The position numbers were made by a program, and so were the translations under genes. Positions 46,246 through 55,984 of a stretch of 64,000 nt of DNA are shown piece by piece. Origin of the DNA: Streptomyces sp. CB01635. Lineage in GTDB: Bacteria > Actinomycetota > Actinomycetes > Streptomycetales > Streptomycetaceae. How positions within the stretch are numbered: position 1 is the stretch's first letter; each line of letters begins with the position of its first letter. Under the pieces are notes generated by a model. That model searched no databases and had not been told where the DNA came from. It saw nothing but the letters and a program-made list of their open reading frames with translations. The stretch is taken from contig NZ_NNBL01000014.1 in assembly GCF_002803065.1 (NCBI RefSeq), forward strand, positions 129,650 to 193,649, given 5' to 3'.

Positions 46246-47718
46246 ATGGCTGTCACCGAGTCCCCTCCGCCGACCGAGACCGACGTCCTCGCCCCGCCAC
46301 CGCCGGTCGCCGATGTCGGCCCCGCCGACAGCTCGTTCAGCACGCGGGGGTTGCTGGTCCTGATCACGCTGTGCTGCGCGACGTTCATGTGCGGCCTGGA
46401 CTTCTCCATCGTCACCGTGGCGCTGCCCGACATCGGCGGCAGCCTCGGCTTCTCCTCGCCCGGCACGCTCCAGTGGGTCGCCACCGCGAGCCTGCTGCCC
46501 TCCGCGAGCCTGCTGCCTCTGTTCGCCCGCGTCGCCGACCTGGTGGGCCGCAAGAAGCTCTTCACGTTCGGCGTCGCCCTGTTCACCCTGTTCTCGCTGG
46601 GCGCGGCCCTCGCCAACAGCCCCGGCGTCCTGATCGCCACCCGCGCCGGCCAGGGCACCGCCGCCGCGATGATCGCCCCCGCCGCCATCGCACTGATGAC
46701 GGGCTACTTCCCCGAGGGCCCGCAGCGCGCCCGCGCCCTGGGCCTCAACGGCGCCGTCATGTCGCTCGGCTTCGTGCTCGGCGCGCTCGGCGGCGGCGTC
46801 ATCACCAGCGACTTCAGCTGGCGCTGGACGATGGTCGTGCTGTGCGTCATGGGCGCCGTCGCCCTGGCCGGCGCGCTCGCGCTGCCCGTGATGCGGGAGT
46901 CCGCCGCCGCCAAGCGCATGGACATCCCCGGCGCGGTCCTCGCCACGCTCGGCCTGTTCGGTCTCGTCTTCGGCATCTCCAACGGCGGCGACAAGGGCTG
47001 GGTCCGTGCCGACTCGCTCGGCTCCGTCGTCGGCGGCCTCGTCCTGCTCGGCGCGTTCCTCGTGGTCGAGCGGCGCCACCCCGAGCCGCTGATCCCGCTC
47101 GGCGTCCTGGGCCGCCCCACCATCAAGTGGTCCGGCCTGTTCGGTGTCGTCACGTTCGGCATGTGCGCCGGCACGACCGTGCTGCTCAGTCTCTACATGC
47201 AGGACGTCCTCGGCTTCACCCCGCTCCAGGCCGGTCTGAGCTACCTCGGTGAGGGCGCGGCCGCGATGCTCGGCGGCATGTACGTCTCGAAGCTGCTCGG
47301 CCGGTTCGGCGGCGGGCGGGTCCTCACGGCCGGTCTGCTGATCCAGGGCGCCGGCACCGTCGCCATGTTCAGCCTGCCGCAGAGCGGCAGCATCGCGCCG
47401 CTCATCATCACGTCCTCGGTCATGGGCCTCGGCCACGTCTTCAGCGTCGTCTCCTTCATCACCGTCATGACCACGGGCGTCAGCGAGGAGGACCAGGGCG
47501 TTGTCGGTGGCCTGTCGCAGCTCCCGCAGTACGTCGCCGCGATCGGCGTGGCCGGGCTCAGCGCGATTGCTGCTGCCCGCACGCATGTCCTCTCGGGCGG
47601 GGCCGGTTCTGATGCGGGCGCCACGCTCGGGGGGTTGCACGCCGGAATGGTCACCGCGGGTGTCATCGCCCTGGTGGGCGGGGGCCTCGCGGCGGCTGTG
47701 CTGCGCAGGCGCGCCTAG
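46246..47718 (+). CDS. MFS transporter, DHA2/EmrB-QacA type
   Basis: A 490-aa protein from the ATG at 46246, with GAAAGGACC upstream. About 14 membrane helices. Motif 1 is FMCGLDFSIVTVALPDIGG; motif A is ADLVGRKKLFTFG; motif C-like GFVLGALGGGVI. The cytoplasmic N-terminus is Pro-rich. It would export a small molecule using the proton gradient. It is controlled most likely by the divergent LysR gene. A lone MBL-fold hydrolase follows after 160 bp, possibly acting on the same compound (inference). Confidence 0.87.
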   Translation: MAVTESPPPTETDVLAPPPPVADVGPADSSFSTRGLLVLITLCCATFMCGLDFSIVTVALPDIGGSLGFSSPGTLQWVATASLLPSASLLPLFARVADLVGRKKLFTFGVALFTLFSLGAALANSPGVLIATRAGQGTAAAMIAPAAIALMTGYFPEGPQRARALGLNGAVMSLGFVLGALGGGVITSDFSWRWTMVVLCVMGAVALAGALALPVMRESAAAKRMDIPGAVLATLGLFGLVFGISNGGDKGWVRADSLGSVVGGLVLLGAFLVVERRHPEPLIPLGVLGRPTIKWSGLFGVVTFGMCAGTTVLLSLYMQDVLGFTPLQAGLSYLGEGAAAMLGGMYVSKLLGRFGGGRVLTAGLLIQGAGTVAMFSLPQSGSIAPLIITSSVMGLGHVFSVVSFITVMTTGVSEEDQGVVGGLSQLPQYVAAIGVAGLSAIAAARTHVLSGGAGSDAGATLGGLHAGMVTAGVIALVGGGLAAAVLRRRA

Positions 47719-47878
47719 CCGTTTCGCGGGGGCGGGAATGTGGTCGCGGGGAGCGTGTGTGCCGATTGCCTGATTCTCAGCGTGCGCGCTGCGGCTTCTC
47801 GCGCCCACGCGGCGGAGCCGCACATCGATACAGCCCCGCGTCCCTTTCAGGGGCGCTGCATCACCTAGGAGACCTACC

Positions 47879-48715
47879 GTGAACGACCGGCGACTGCGGC
47901 GGCCTTCGGCCGTGTGTTCTCTGCAGGTGGGTGAGCTGAAGGTCAGTTATGTGCCTGATGGCGCCATGCTGTTCAAGCCGCCTGGGCCACCTCGGGCGGG
48001 GGGCGGTGGCGCCTATCTCAATGACACCGCCCGTCTCGTCGCCAACACCGGTGGGCTGCTTGTCCAGTTCGACGGGCGGGCGCTGCTCATCGACGCGGGG
48101 TTCGGTCCGCACTCCGTGCCGGAGGACCCCGAGCACCCTTACATCGGCGCGGTGCACGGCGGTTCGCTGCTCGACAATCTGGCGCGGCTCGGTGTGCGGC
48201 CCGACGAGATAGAGGTCGTGGCCTTCACCCATCTGCACCGGGACCACATCGGCTGGGCGTGCACGGATCCGCCGGTCTTCACCGCTGCCACGTTCGCGGT
48301 GCCGAAGAGCGAGTGGGAGAACCGGCATCAGGCGACGGGGCCGACCACCGGGACGCCGGCCACGCTGGAGCGGCGGCTGCGGCTTGTCGTCCCTGGTGAG
48401 GAGATCTTCCCGGGCGTGCGGGCGCTGGCGCTGCCCGGCCACACCGCGGGCCACACCGGCTTCACCATCACCTCGCGGGGCCGCCGCCTGCTCGCGTTCG
48501 GGGACGCGCTGCACTCGCCGCTCCAGGTGCGCCACCCCGAGTGGTTCACGGTGTCGGAGGGCGACCCGGCCCAGTCGGAGCGCCACCGGCGCCGGCTGAT
48601 CAGCGAACTGCAGCAGCCGGGCACCCTCGGCTTCGGCATCCACTTCGCGGACGTCGTCTTCGGCCAGGTCGTCCCGGACGGGGCGGGGGAGGGCGCCGAC
48701 TGGCTTCCCGTGTGA
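47879..48715 (+). CDS. Metallo-beta-lactamase-fold hydrolase
   Basis: A 278-aa protein from the GTG at 47879, with CTAGGAGACC upstream. Metal motif THLHRDHIGW (HxHxDH), then further ligands in PGHTAGHTGF and the Asp in LLAFGDALHSP. This is the layout of quorum-quenching lactonase/N-acyl-homoserine lactonase-like and other MBL hydrolases that use two zinc ions. No signal peptide; cytoplasmic. The substrate is unknown. It lies downstream of the MFS gene, with independent transcription possible. Confidence 0.85.
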   Translation: MNDRRLRRPSAVCSLQVGELKVSYVPDGAMLFKPPGPPRAGGGGAYLNDTARLVANTGGLLVQFDGRALLIDAGFGPHSVPEDPEHPYIGAVHGGSLLDNLARLGVRPDEIEVVAFTHLHRDHIGWACTDPPVFTAATFAVPKSEWENRHQATGPTTGTPATLERRLRLVVPGEEIFPGVRALALPGHTAGHTGFTITSRGRRLLAFGDALHSPLQVRHPEWFTVSEGDPAQSERHRRRLISELQQPGTLGFGIHFADVVFGQVVPDGAGEGADWLPV

Positions 48716-48894
48716 CGCCGCGCCCGGACCCGCAGAGGACAGGACCCGTGCAGGACAGGACCCGTTACGAGTCAGAACCCGTACGGGACGGGGCAGTACG
48801 CGCTTTCCCTCCGGGCCCGTGAACCTCTTGTCGCCCTCGGGCCCATCTGCTTGACTCCGCGCGCCAGCACTCCAACTCACCGGCGGAGGAAGCC

Positions 48895-51477
48895 ATGGAG
48901 ATCACCCGCAGACGCCTGCTGTCCGCCCTGTCAGCCGCCGGTCTTATGACGGTGGTCCCCACCGGTTGGGCGAGCGCCGCCGACGCGGCCGCGGACAGCG
49001 CGCGGCTCCTGGCCAACACCGTGGAGGTCTTCGCCGGGAGCGCCGAGTCCAACGCCCGGCCGGAGACCGCCGCGAAGCGCGCCGCGATCGACAAGGCCGC
49101 CCGCGCGAACCTGAACTCGATGGACGCGGCGGGCCCCGGTGAACTCTTCGCCGGGCTCGTGCTCGGCACCGACGAGGGCAGACTCAACACGGCGTACAAG
49201 CAGCTGTACGAGATCGCCCTCGCGACGCGCGCGCCGGGCGCGGCTCCCGACCTGTACGGCAACGCGACGGTGCAGCGCCGCGTCATCGACGGTCTCGCGT
49301 GGCTGCACGAGCGCTACTACGGCGACCAGTCCAAGGGCTACTACGGCAACTGGTTCTACTGGGAGATCGGCCTCTCCCAGTTCATCAGCAAGACCCTCGT
49401 CCTCCTCGCCGACGAGGTGAAGGCCCACCGCCCGGACCTCCTGCGCACCTACGTCGCCTCCATGGACGCGTACCTGCGCAACGGCACCGACGGCGACGTG
49501 AACCTCGACTCGCGCTTCCACACGGGCGCCAACCTCGCCGACATCACCACGAACCGCCTCCTCCAGGGCGCCCTCCTCATCGCGGACGGCGGCGGCGCAC
49601 CCGACGGCGAGGCCCGTATCCGCAAGGCCCTCACCGACCAGCTCACGGTCTTCGCGACGATCGACCCGTACGCCCTCGACCACGGTGTCACGGACGGGTA
49701 TTACGCCGACGGCTCGTTCATCCAGCACGCCTCCGTCGCCTACACCGGGTCGTACGGGAAGGGCCTGCTCACGCGGGTCGTGCAGACCCTCAAGATCCTC
49801 GACGGCACGGGCTTCGCGCACGGCGGGGAGCTGGTGCCGACCGTCGTGGGCTGGGTGCGCAACGGATTCGCGCCGCTCATCTTCGAGGGCTGGATGATGG
49901 AGATCGTCAAGGGCCGGGCGGTGTCCCGGCCGGACACCGGCTACACCGACGTCGCGATCGTCGTCGAGGCGGTCGTGGATCTGGCGTCACTCGCCGAGGA
50001 CACCGCAGGCGCCGACGCCACGGCGCTGAAGAGCTACGTCAAACACATCCGGGCCACCTCGCGCGCCGCCCTCGACCCGTCGTCGTTCGTCTCCCCGGTG
50101 AGCATCACGCGTTTCGCGGACATCACCGGCGACGCGTCCGTCCCGGCCGAGGACCTCAACCCGGCGGCGCGCACGGTCGCGTTCAACTCCATGGACCGGA
50201 CCGTGCACCGCAGGCCGGGCTACGCCTTCGCCCTCGCGCGCAGCTCGTCCCGCATCAGCAAGTACGAGTACATGAGCGGCGAGAACCTCATGCCGTGGTT
50301 CCAGGGCGACGGCGCGTACTACCTGTACCTGTCCGGCCAGGACCAGACGCAGGCGTACGGCGTCGACTACTTCACGACGGTCTCGCCGTACGCCCTGTCC
50401 GGCGTCACCGCGCCGGTCGAGGAGCGCCGCACGGTCCCCGAGCTCTACGGGAAGCCGTACTACGACAACCCGGGCCACCCACTGAACTTCACGTCGTCGT
50501 CCGAGTCGCAGAACCGATACGTCTACTTCCCGTGCGGCACCGGCCCGCACTCGGGCGGCGCCGTGCTCGGCGCGTACGGCGCGGCCGCCATGGTGCAGTC
50601 GGACGACGTCCCCTACCGGGACAAGCAGAAGGGCATCCTGCCCGACGACTTCGTGGTCTACCGCAACGCGACGTCCACGAAGTCGTGGTTCCTCTTCGAC
50701 GACGAGATCGTGGTCCTCGCGGCCGGTGTCGGCGACGCGGCCGGGCGGGCCGTGACGACGACCGTCGACTCCCGCACGGCCGCCCCTGACGACCTGACCA
50801 CGGTCACCGGAGCGCTGCGTGACGGCCGCCCGTGGTCCGGCCCGGGCACCGGCGACCTGCACTGGCTGCGCTACGCCAACACGACCCGCGGCACGTCGCT
50901 CGGCTATGTCTTCCTCGACACCCCGCGCGTGCGGGTCTCCCTCGACGAGGTCACCCGCAGCCGCCGCGTGGTCCGCACCTCGAACCCGGACACGGCGGTG
51001 ACCCGCGAGGTCCTCGGCGTGACGGTCGACCATGCGGCGGGGGACGAACCCGCTTGCCTGGCCTACGCGTTGGTGCCCGACGCGGCGGCGGCCGCCCTGC
51101 GCTCGTACACCCGCCACGACGGGCCCCTGACCGTCCACGCGAACACACCGCGCCTCCAGGCCGTCACCCACAATGGCCTCGGTCTGACCGCCGCCAACAC
51201 CTTCACGCCCGGCCGGCACGAGACCGCGGGCCTGCGCGTCGAGGGCCCGGCGTCGGTGCTCGTCCGGCGCGGGCGGCGCCACGGCGACCCGACCGCCGTC
51301 GCGGTCGCGGACCCGACGACACAGCGCGACACCGTGAGCGTCCTGCTCCACGGACGCCCCCTGAGCAGAGTCACCGCGGACCCGCAGGTGCGGGTGACCC
51401 GCGTCCCCGGCGGCACCCGCCTGGACGTGGACACCCGCCACGCGTACGGGCGGAGCTTCACGGTGACGCTGCGCTAG
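48895..51477 (+). CDS. Polysaccharide lyase family 8 (hyaluronate/xanthan/chondroitin lyase-like), secreted
   Basis: An 860-aa protein. A twin-arginine-like signal (TRRRLLSALSAAGLM) with cleavage near SAADA. The catalytic alpha-toroid (residues of about 40-390) has GNWFYWEIGLSQF, TGANLADITTN (Asn213) and DGSFIQHASVAYTGSYGKG. The His278 to Tyr287 spacing of nine equals that of known PL8 enzymes, so these are the likely catalytic pair. Central and C-terminal beta-sandwich domains follow. It cleaves uronic-acid-containing polysaccharides by beta-elimination outside the cell. Length is normal. Single gene; the exact substrate is unknown. Confidence 0.9.
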   Translation: MEITRRRLLSALSAAGLMTVVPTGWASAADAAADSARLLANTVEVFAGSAESNARPETAAKRAAIDKAARANLNSMDAAGPGELFAGLVLGTDEGRLNTAYKQLYEIALATRAPGAAPDLYGNATVQRRVIDGLAWLHERYYGDQSKGYYGNWFYWEIGLSQFISKTLVLLADEVKAHRPDLLRTYVASMDAYLRNGTDGDVNLDSRFHTGANLADITTNRLLQGALLIADGGGAPDGEARIRKALTDQLTVFATIDPYALDHGVTDGYYADGSFIQHASVAYTGSYGKGLLTRVVQTLKILDGTGFAHGGELVPTVVGWVRNGFAPLIFEGWMMEIVKGRAVSRPDTGYTDVAIVVEAVVDLASLAEDTAGADATALKSYVKHIRATSRAALDPSSFVSPVSITRFADITGDASVPAEDLNPAARTVAFNSMDRTVHRRPGYAFALARSSSRISKYEYMSGENLMPWFQGDGAYYLYLSGQDQTQAYGVDYFTTVSPYALSGVTAPVEERRTVPELYGKPYYDNPGHPLNFTSSSESQNRYVYFPCGTGPHSGGAVLGAYGAAAMVQSDDVPYRDKQKGILPDDFVVYRNATSTKSWFLFDDEIVVLAAGVGDAAGRAVTTTVDSRTAAPDDLTTVTGALRDGRPWSGPGTGDLHWLRYANTTRGTSLGYVFLDTPRVRVSLDEVTRSRRVVRTSNPDTAVTREVLGVTVDHAAGDEPACLAYALVPDAAAAALRSYTRHDGPLTVHANTPRLQAVTHNGLGLTAANTFTPGRHETAGLRVEGPASVLVRRGRRHGDPTAVAVADPTTQRDTVSVLLHGRPLSRVTADPQVRVTRVPGGTRLDVDTRHAYGRSFTVTLR

Positions 51478-51490
51478 GGGCTTTCGTGTG

Positions 51491-51523
51491 GATCAGGCCG
51501 GGCCCCGCGAGCCCGGCGTGATC
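51491..51523. terminator. Hairpin terminator between convergent genes
   Basis: GATCAGGCCGGG (51491-51502) pairs with CCCGGCGTGATC (51512-51523), 11 of 12 bp. Confidence 0.6.
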
Positions 51524-51549
51524 CGAACGAGAGGCCCTGGAGGGGGTTG

Positions 51550-51927
51550 TCACGCTGCCGGGACCCGGTCCAGGAACCCCTGCACCGTACGGATCCGGCC
51601 GTCCTTGGCCAGCGAGATCACGTCGGACCCCGCGACGGGCGCGGAGCCGTCCGCGGTGGACACCAGCTCCCAGGTGAACCGGGCGACGTCGTGGTGCCCG
51701 TCGACCGTGCCGGTCCGCCGGAACGCGAACCCGGGGAACTGTTCGCGGGCCGCGGCGATCACGGCGGCGATGCCCTCGTGCCCCGCCACGTCGGCCAGGG
51801 GGTCGGTGTAGCTGCCGTCCTCGCTCCACGCGGCGGCGACGGCCTCGGCGCGGGCGTCGGCGCCCTCGGCGTTCCATGCCTCGAAGTAGCGGGTGACTGC
51901 GGCTTCGTGAACGGAGATGACGGACAT
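51550..51927 (-). CDS. NTF2/SnoaL-like protein
   Basis: A 125-aa protein. Fold signatures: RYFEAWNAEGADAR, AWSEDGSYTDPLAD, GHHDVARFTWELVS and the closing RIRTVQGFLDRV, all typical of the nuclear-transport-factor-2-like/SnoaL ester cyclase superfamily. Start ATG at 51925-51927 with a GGAGGCC site. It could be an isomerase or binding protein for a small hydrophobic compound. No operon partner identifies a pathway. It is divergent from the acyl-CoA synthetase, 203 bp apart. Confidence 0.8.
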   Translation of the reverse strand: MSVISVHEAAVTRYFEAWNAEGADARAEAVAAAWSEDGSYTDPLADVAGHEGIAAVIAAAREQFPGFAFRRTGTVDGHHDVARFTWELVSTADGSAPVAGSDVISLAKDGRIRTVQGFLDRVPAA

Positions 51928-52130
51928 ACGAATCGGCCTCCAGCCAGGTCGGATGAGGGTCCGGAGCCCGGGAGGAGTGCGCCGCCCGGGTTCCGGATGC
52001 CTTCAGCCTGCCGGGCGGGCGGACCGGGGTCGATTACGCCGGAGGTAATGCCGGGAGCGGCCCGGTTCACCCATGCTGTGGTCGGACAGAACCAGATGTG
52101 TTGTTCATCGTCAGTGCTCGGGAGGCCAGG

Positions 52131-53666
52131 ATGTTCGTCCCGTTCGGGGCCCTTGATTTTCTGGAACGTGCCGCCACCGTCTACGGAGACCGGATCGGTG
52201 TGGTCGACGAGCCGGTCCAGCCGGCCGAACCCTGGGAGGACCTCACCTACCGTCGGGTCGCCGAGCTGGCACGGGCCCAGGCAGCAGGGCTCGACGCGCT
52301 CGGGGTGCCGCTCGGCGCTCGCGTCGCGGTCGTGTCGCCGAACAGCGCGCGGCTGCTGACGTCGTTCTTCGGGGTGAGCGGCTACGGCCGCGTCCTCGTG
52401 CCGGTCAACTTCCGCCTCACCGCGGAGGAGGTGAGCTACGTGGTCTCGCACTCGGGCGCGGACGTCCTCCTCGTGGACCCCGAACTGACCGACCGCCTGG
52501 CCCAAGTCCCCGCCAAGCACCGCTTCACCATCGGAGCGGCCGCCGACTCCGAGCTCTACCGCTTCGACGCGGACCCCGGCGACTGGACGCCCGACGAGAA
52601 CGCCACCGCCACGATCAACTACACGAGCGGCACGACCGCCCGGCCCAAGGGCGTCCAGATCACCCACCGCAACATCTGGGTCAACGCTGTCACCTTCGCC
52701 CTGCACGCGGGCGTCACCGACCGGGATGTCTATCTGCACACGCTGCCGATGTTCCACGCCAACGGCTGGGGCATGCCGTTCGCCATGTCCGCGCTCGGCG
52801 TGCGCCAGATCGCGCTGCGCAAGGTCGACGGCGCCGAGATCCTGCGCCGCGTCGCCGAGCACGGCGTGACCGTGATGTGCGCCGCGCCCGCCGTCGTCAA
52901 CGCCGTCCTCGACGCCGCGCGCTCCTGGAAGGGCGCGATCCCGGGGCGCGACCGGGTCCGCATCATCGTCGCCGGGGCGCCGCCGCCCACGCGCACGGTG
53001 GCCCGCGTCGAGTCCGAACTCGGCTGGGAGTTCATCCAGATCTACGGCCTCACGGAGACGTCGCCGCTGCTCACGGTCAATCGCGGGCGCGCCGAGTGGG
53101 ACGAGCTGGACGCCTCCGAGCGCGCCGAGAAGCTCGTACGGGCCGGGGCGCCCGCGCTCGGCGTGACGCTGCGCACCGACGAGGAGGGCGAGGTGCTCGC
53201 CCGCTCGAACGTGATCCTGGAGGGCTACTGGGAGCAGCCCGAGGAGAGCGCGAAGGCCCTCGCGGGCGGCTGGTTCCACACGGGCGACGGCGGTGCGGTC
53301 GGCGAGGACGGCTACCTGACGATCAGCGACCGCAAGAAGGACGTGATCATCACGGGCGGCGAGAACGTCTCGTCGATCGAGGTGGAGGACGCCCTCTTCA
53401 GCCACTCCGGCGTCGCGGAGGTCGCCGTCATCGGCGTCCCGCACGAGAAGTGGGGCGAGACGATCAAGGCCCTGGTCGTCCTGTCCCCCGACGCGACGGT
53501 CACAGAGGACGAACTGATCCGCCACTGCAAGGCGCGCCTGGCCGGCTTCAAGGCCCCCACATCGGTGGAATTCCGCGAAGAACTGGCCCGCACAGCAACC
53601 GGCAAACTCCAGAAGTACAAGCTGCGGGCGCCGTATTGGGAGGGCCGGGACCGGGGGGTGAACTGA
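52131..53666 (+). CDS. Acyl-CoA synthetase (AMP-forming, fatty-acid-CoA ligase)
   Basis: A 511-aa ANL-superfamily enzyme from the ATG at 52131 with GGGAGG upstream. P-loop TINYTSGTTARPKGVQITHRN near residue 163; LPMFHANGW; YGLTETSP near residue 303; HTGDGG; DRKKDVIITGGENVSS with the A8 hinge; and PRTATGK-like RTATGKLQKYKLR with the catalytic Lys. It activates a fatty or aryl acid to the acyl-CoA via an acyl-AMP. Length is typical of the medium/long-chain and FadD-like class. Single gene; substrate length unknown. Confidence 0.93.
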   Translation: MFVPFGALDFLERAATVYGDRIGVVDEPVQPAEPWEDLTYRRVAELARAQAAGLDALGVPLGARVAVVSPNSARLLTSFFGVSGYGRVLVPVNFRLTAEEVSYVVSHSGADVLLVDPELTDRLAQVPAKHRFTIGAAADSELYRFDADPGDWTPDENATATINYTSGTTARPKGVQITHRNIWVNAVTFALHAGVTDRDVYLHTLPMFHANGWGMPFAMSALGVRQIALRKVDGAEILRRVAEHGVTVMCAAPAVVNAVLDAARSWKGAIPGRDRVRIIVAGAPPPTRTVARVESELGWEFIQIYGLTETSPLLTVNRGRAEWDELDASERAEKLVRAGAPALGVTLRTDEEGEVLARSNVILEGYWEQPEESAKALAGGWFHTGDGGAVGEDGYLTISDRKKDVIITGGENVSSIEVEDALFSHSGVAEVAVIGVPHEKWGETIKALVVLSPDATVTEDELIRHCKARLAGFKAPTSVEFREELARTATGKLQKYKLRAPYWEGRDRGVN

Positions 53667-53865
53667 GCCGCCCGCCCGGGGTGCACTCGGCGGGCAGGGC
53701 GGTGCCGGGCCCATCGCCAACGGCTGCCTTCCGCAGCAGAGACGGCCCGGCGGTGGCTGGTGCGTGCGATCGCAAGGCGCCGGGAGGCGCGTGTCGGCCA
53801 CCGCCGTCCACCCGGGCGGACGACCCGGGGTGCCCGTACCCGTTCCCCTCGGCAGAGTTACCGGC

Positions 53866-54663
53866 ATGGAACCCCACTACGGCACGGTCCCGCTGGTTCC
53901 GGGGGCCGAGGCCCTGCCCGAGTTGGACATCCCGCATCCGGGGCGGCAGAACCGGCTCTTCGTGCTGGTGCGGCTCCTGCTGCTCCTGCCGCATCTCGTC
54001 GTGCTCGCCCTGCTGTCGGTGGTGGCGTTCTTCGCGGTGGTCGCCGGCTGGTTCGCGGCGCTGCTCATCGGGCGGCTGCCCGATCCGGTCGAGCGGTATC
54101 TCGCGGGGTTCCTCGGCTACGACACCCGCGTGAACGCCTCCGCGATGCTCCTCACCGGCCGCTATCCGCCCTTCGAGTTCGGCGAGCCGATGGGCTACCC
54201 GGTGCGGGTGCGCGTACTCCGGTCCGTGCACCTCAACCGGCTGGCCGTGCTCCTCCGGCTGCTCCTGGTGATCCCCGCGGCGCTCGTCGGGGCGATCGCC
54301 ACCGCAGGCTGGTGGGCCGTCTCCGTGCTGTCGTGGCTCGTCGTGCTGCTCCTCGGCCGGATGCCCCTGCCGCTGTTCGAGGCGACGGCCGCGGTCCTGC
54401 GCTACCGGATGCGGCTCAACGCGTACCTGCTGCTGCTGACCCCCGCCTACCCGAAGCGGCTCTTCGGCGACCAGTCGGCACCGGACGCCGTCGTCGGCAC
54501 CATCGCGGGCCCGTCCGCGACGCGGCCCCTGTTCCTGGGGGCGGGAGCGAAGATGCTGGTCGGGGCGTTCCTCGTGCTCGGTCTCGCCGGCGGCGCGGTC
54601 AACAGCTCCCGCTACGGCGCGGACGGCTCCGCCGCCGTACAGGCTTCGCTGCCCGGCTTCTGA
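53866..54663 (+). CDS. DUF4389 membrane protein
   Basis: A 265-aa protein from the ATG at 53866. Two similar DUF4389 units: the first has RLFVLVRLLLLLPHLVVLAL and then AGWFAALLIGRLPDPVERYL; the second has RLAVLLRLLLVIPAALVGAI and then LLLGRMPLPLFEA. Each gives two membrane helices and a conserved R-x-x-YLLL segment. Integral membrane; function unknown but widespread in actinobacteria. It is followed by a GC-rich hairpin and a small gene. Confidence 0.82.
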   Translation: MEPHYGTVPLVPGAEALPELDIPHPGRQNRLFVLVRLLLLLPHLVVLALLSVVAFFAVVAGWFAALLIGRLPDPVERYLAGFLGYDTRVNASAMLLTGRYPPFEFGEPMGYPVRVRVLRSVHLNRLAVLLRLLLVIPAALVGAIATAGWWAVSVLSWLVVLLLGRMPLPLFEATAAVLRYRMRLNAYLLLLTPAYPKRLFGDQSAPDAVVGTIAGPSATRPLFLGAGAKMLVGAFLVLGLAGGAVNSSRYGADGSAAVQASLPGF

Positions 54664-54666
54664 TCA

Positions 54667-54685
54667 CCCCCGGGCGCGCCCGGGG
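54667..54685 (+). terminator. Small GC-rich hairpin after the DUF4389 gene
   Basis: CCCCGGGC (54668-54675) and GCCCGGGG (54678-54685) form a palindrome, a few bases after the stop. Confidence 0.45.
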
Positions 54686-54750
54686 CCTGTGACCAAGGGC
54701 ATGCCAAAAGACCTGTTCCGGGACGCTATGCCCCGTTTACGGTGGAGCGC

Positions 54751-55047
54751 ATGTCTCCCCTGGCCCGCATCAGCACCTCGTACACCCCGCGCTTCGCGGA
54801 GTTCGCGTTCGAGCCCGGCTTCACGGCCGCCGTCGACCAGCATGTCGCGGAACTGCGGGACAAGCTGGAGGCGGGCGGGGGCGCGCTGCTGCCGCAGGCC
54901 CCCGACCGGGAGGTCCTCTCGGACTACGCACTCGGCTTCCTCGACGCCCTCGCGGAGAACGGCTGGCGCGAGCCCGTGGGCCACGACTACGCGGTGTGCC
55001 GCCTCACCGCCATCAGCTGGCTGGTGAGACGGCACGATCTCGCGTAG
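54751..55047 (+). CDS. DUF6401-like small protein
   Basis: A 98-aa helical protein from the ATG at 54751 (GGAG just upstream; a GTG at 54742 adds three residues). Signature LRDKLEAGGGALLPQAPDRE, LSDYALGFLDALAENGWRE and YAVCRLTAISWLVR. This matches the DUF6401 family as I recall it, sometimes noted near natural-product loci. Function unknown. It is convergent with the channel-like gene, with stops 6 bp apart. Confidence 0.6.
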   Translation: MSPLARISTSYTPRFAEFAFEPGFTAAVDQHVAELRDKLEAGGGALLPQAPDREVLSDYALGFLDALAENGWREPVGHDYAVCRLTAISWLVRRHDLA

Positions 55048-55053
55048 GACCGA

Positions 55054-55836
55054 TCACATGTCGTCGGTGCGCTCGCGCTCCTGGACGGGCTGGTTCGTCA
55101 GCGCGTCCGCACGGCCCGCCTGGTAGGCGGAGATGCCGCCGCGGGCCTTGGCCGTCTCCTGCTCGGCGGTGTTCAGCATGCGTTCCCAGCGCTGCCGCAT
55201 CGGGCCGATGAGACCGCCGCCCACACCCACGACGATGATGCCGACGACGGCGGCGAGCGCCGCGATCAGGATCGGCTGGGTGATCGCCGTGGCGATGCCC
55301 GCCTGGCCGAGCGCCGCGATCACGCCGAGTGCGACGATGCACGCCCAGACGATCGTGCCGATCGTCTTCCCGTACGAGACCGACGACAGCGCGTTGGTGA
55401 CGATGTCGCGCACGACGTTGGCGATGGCCATGGCGATGACGACCAGGACGATGGCGACGATGGCGCGCGGCAGCCAGGCCACGATGCCGTTGATCATGTT
55501 GCTGACCGGGTTCGGGCCGAAGACACCCAAGGCGATCTGCAGGGTGATCAGCAGCAGGGCGTAGTACACGACCTTGACGACGATCGCCGTCATGTCGTAC
55601 TTCGAGCCCTCGAGCATGCGGGCCGCGCCGGCACGCTCGGCCAGTTTCTCCGAGCCGACCCGGCGCAGGACCCGGTCGAGCACCTTGGCGATCATCTTCG
55701 AGATGAACCAGCCGATGGCCAGAACGACCAGGAAGCCCACGAGCTTCGGCACGAACTGGGCGACTTTCGACCAGGCGTCGCTGAGGCCCGAGGTGAAGTC
55801 CACGGCGAGCGTGGGTCTGTCGGCGAGCTGGGGCAT
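55054..55836 (-). CDS. Mechanosensitive ion channel-like membrane protein
   Basis: A 260-aa protein from the ATG at 55834-55836 with TGGAGGACC upstream. Helices: VPKLVGFLVVLAIGWFISKM, VKVVYYALLLITLQIALGV, VAWLPRAIVAIVLVVIAMAI, TIGTIVWACIVALGVIAALG and VVGIIVVGVGGGLIG. These resemble the TM_helix repeats of CmpX/MscS-related proteins. The cytoplasmic MscS beta domain is absent, and the tail is short and charged (RERTDDM). It may be a small membrane-tension or ion-conducting protein. Single gene followed by a convergent neighbour. Confidence 0.75.
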   Translation of the reverse strand: MPQLADRPTLAVDFTSGLSDAWSKVAQFVPKLVGFLVVLAIGWFISKMIAKVLDRVLRRVGSEKLAERAGAARMLEGSKYDMTAIVVKVVYYALLLITLQIALGVFGPNPVSNMINGIVAWLPRAIVAIVLVVIAMAIANVVRDIVTNALSSVSYGKTIGTIVWACIVALGVIAALGQAGIATAITQPILIAALAAVVGIIVVGVGGGLIGPMRQRWERMLNTAEQETAKARGGISAYQAGRADALTNQPVQERERTDDM

Positions 55837-55935
55837 GAGTGGTCCTCCACTCGATGGGGCCCGGACGCGCTGCCGCGCCGGGCGGTCAGGCCCCCCACAG
55901 ATTCGGTGATGTGCTCCTTCGTGGATATCAGCGAG

Positions 55936-55969
55936 CGAATGGACGCGGCCCGTGGGCCGCGTCCATTCG
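55936..55969. terminator. Hairpin terminator after the amidohydrolase gene
   Basis: CGAATGGACGCGGCCC (55936-55951) and its perfect 16-bp complement at 55954-55969, with a very short loop. Confidence 0.75.
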
Positions 55970-55984
55970 TGTGACAGGTGAGGG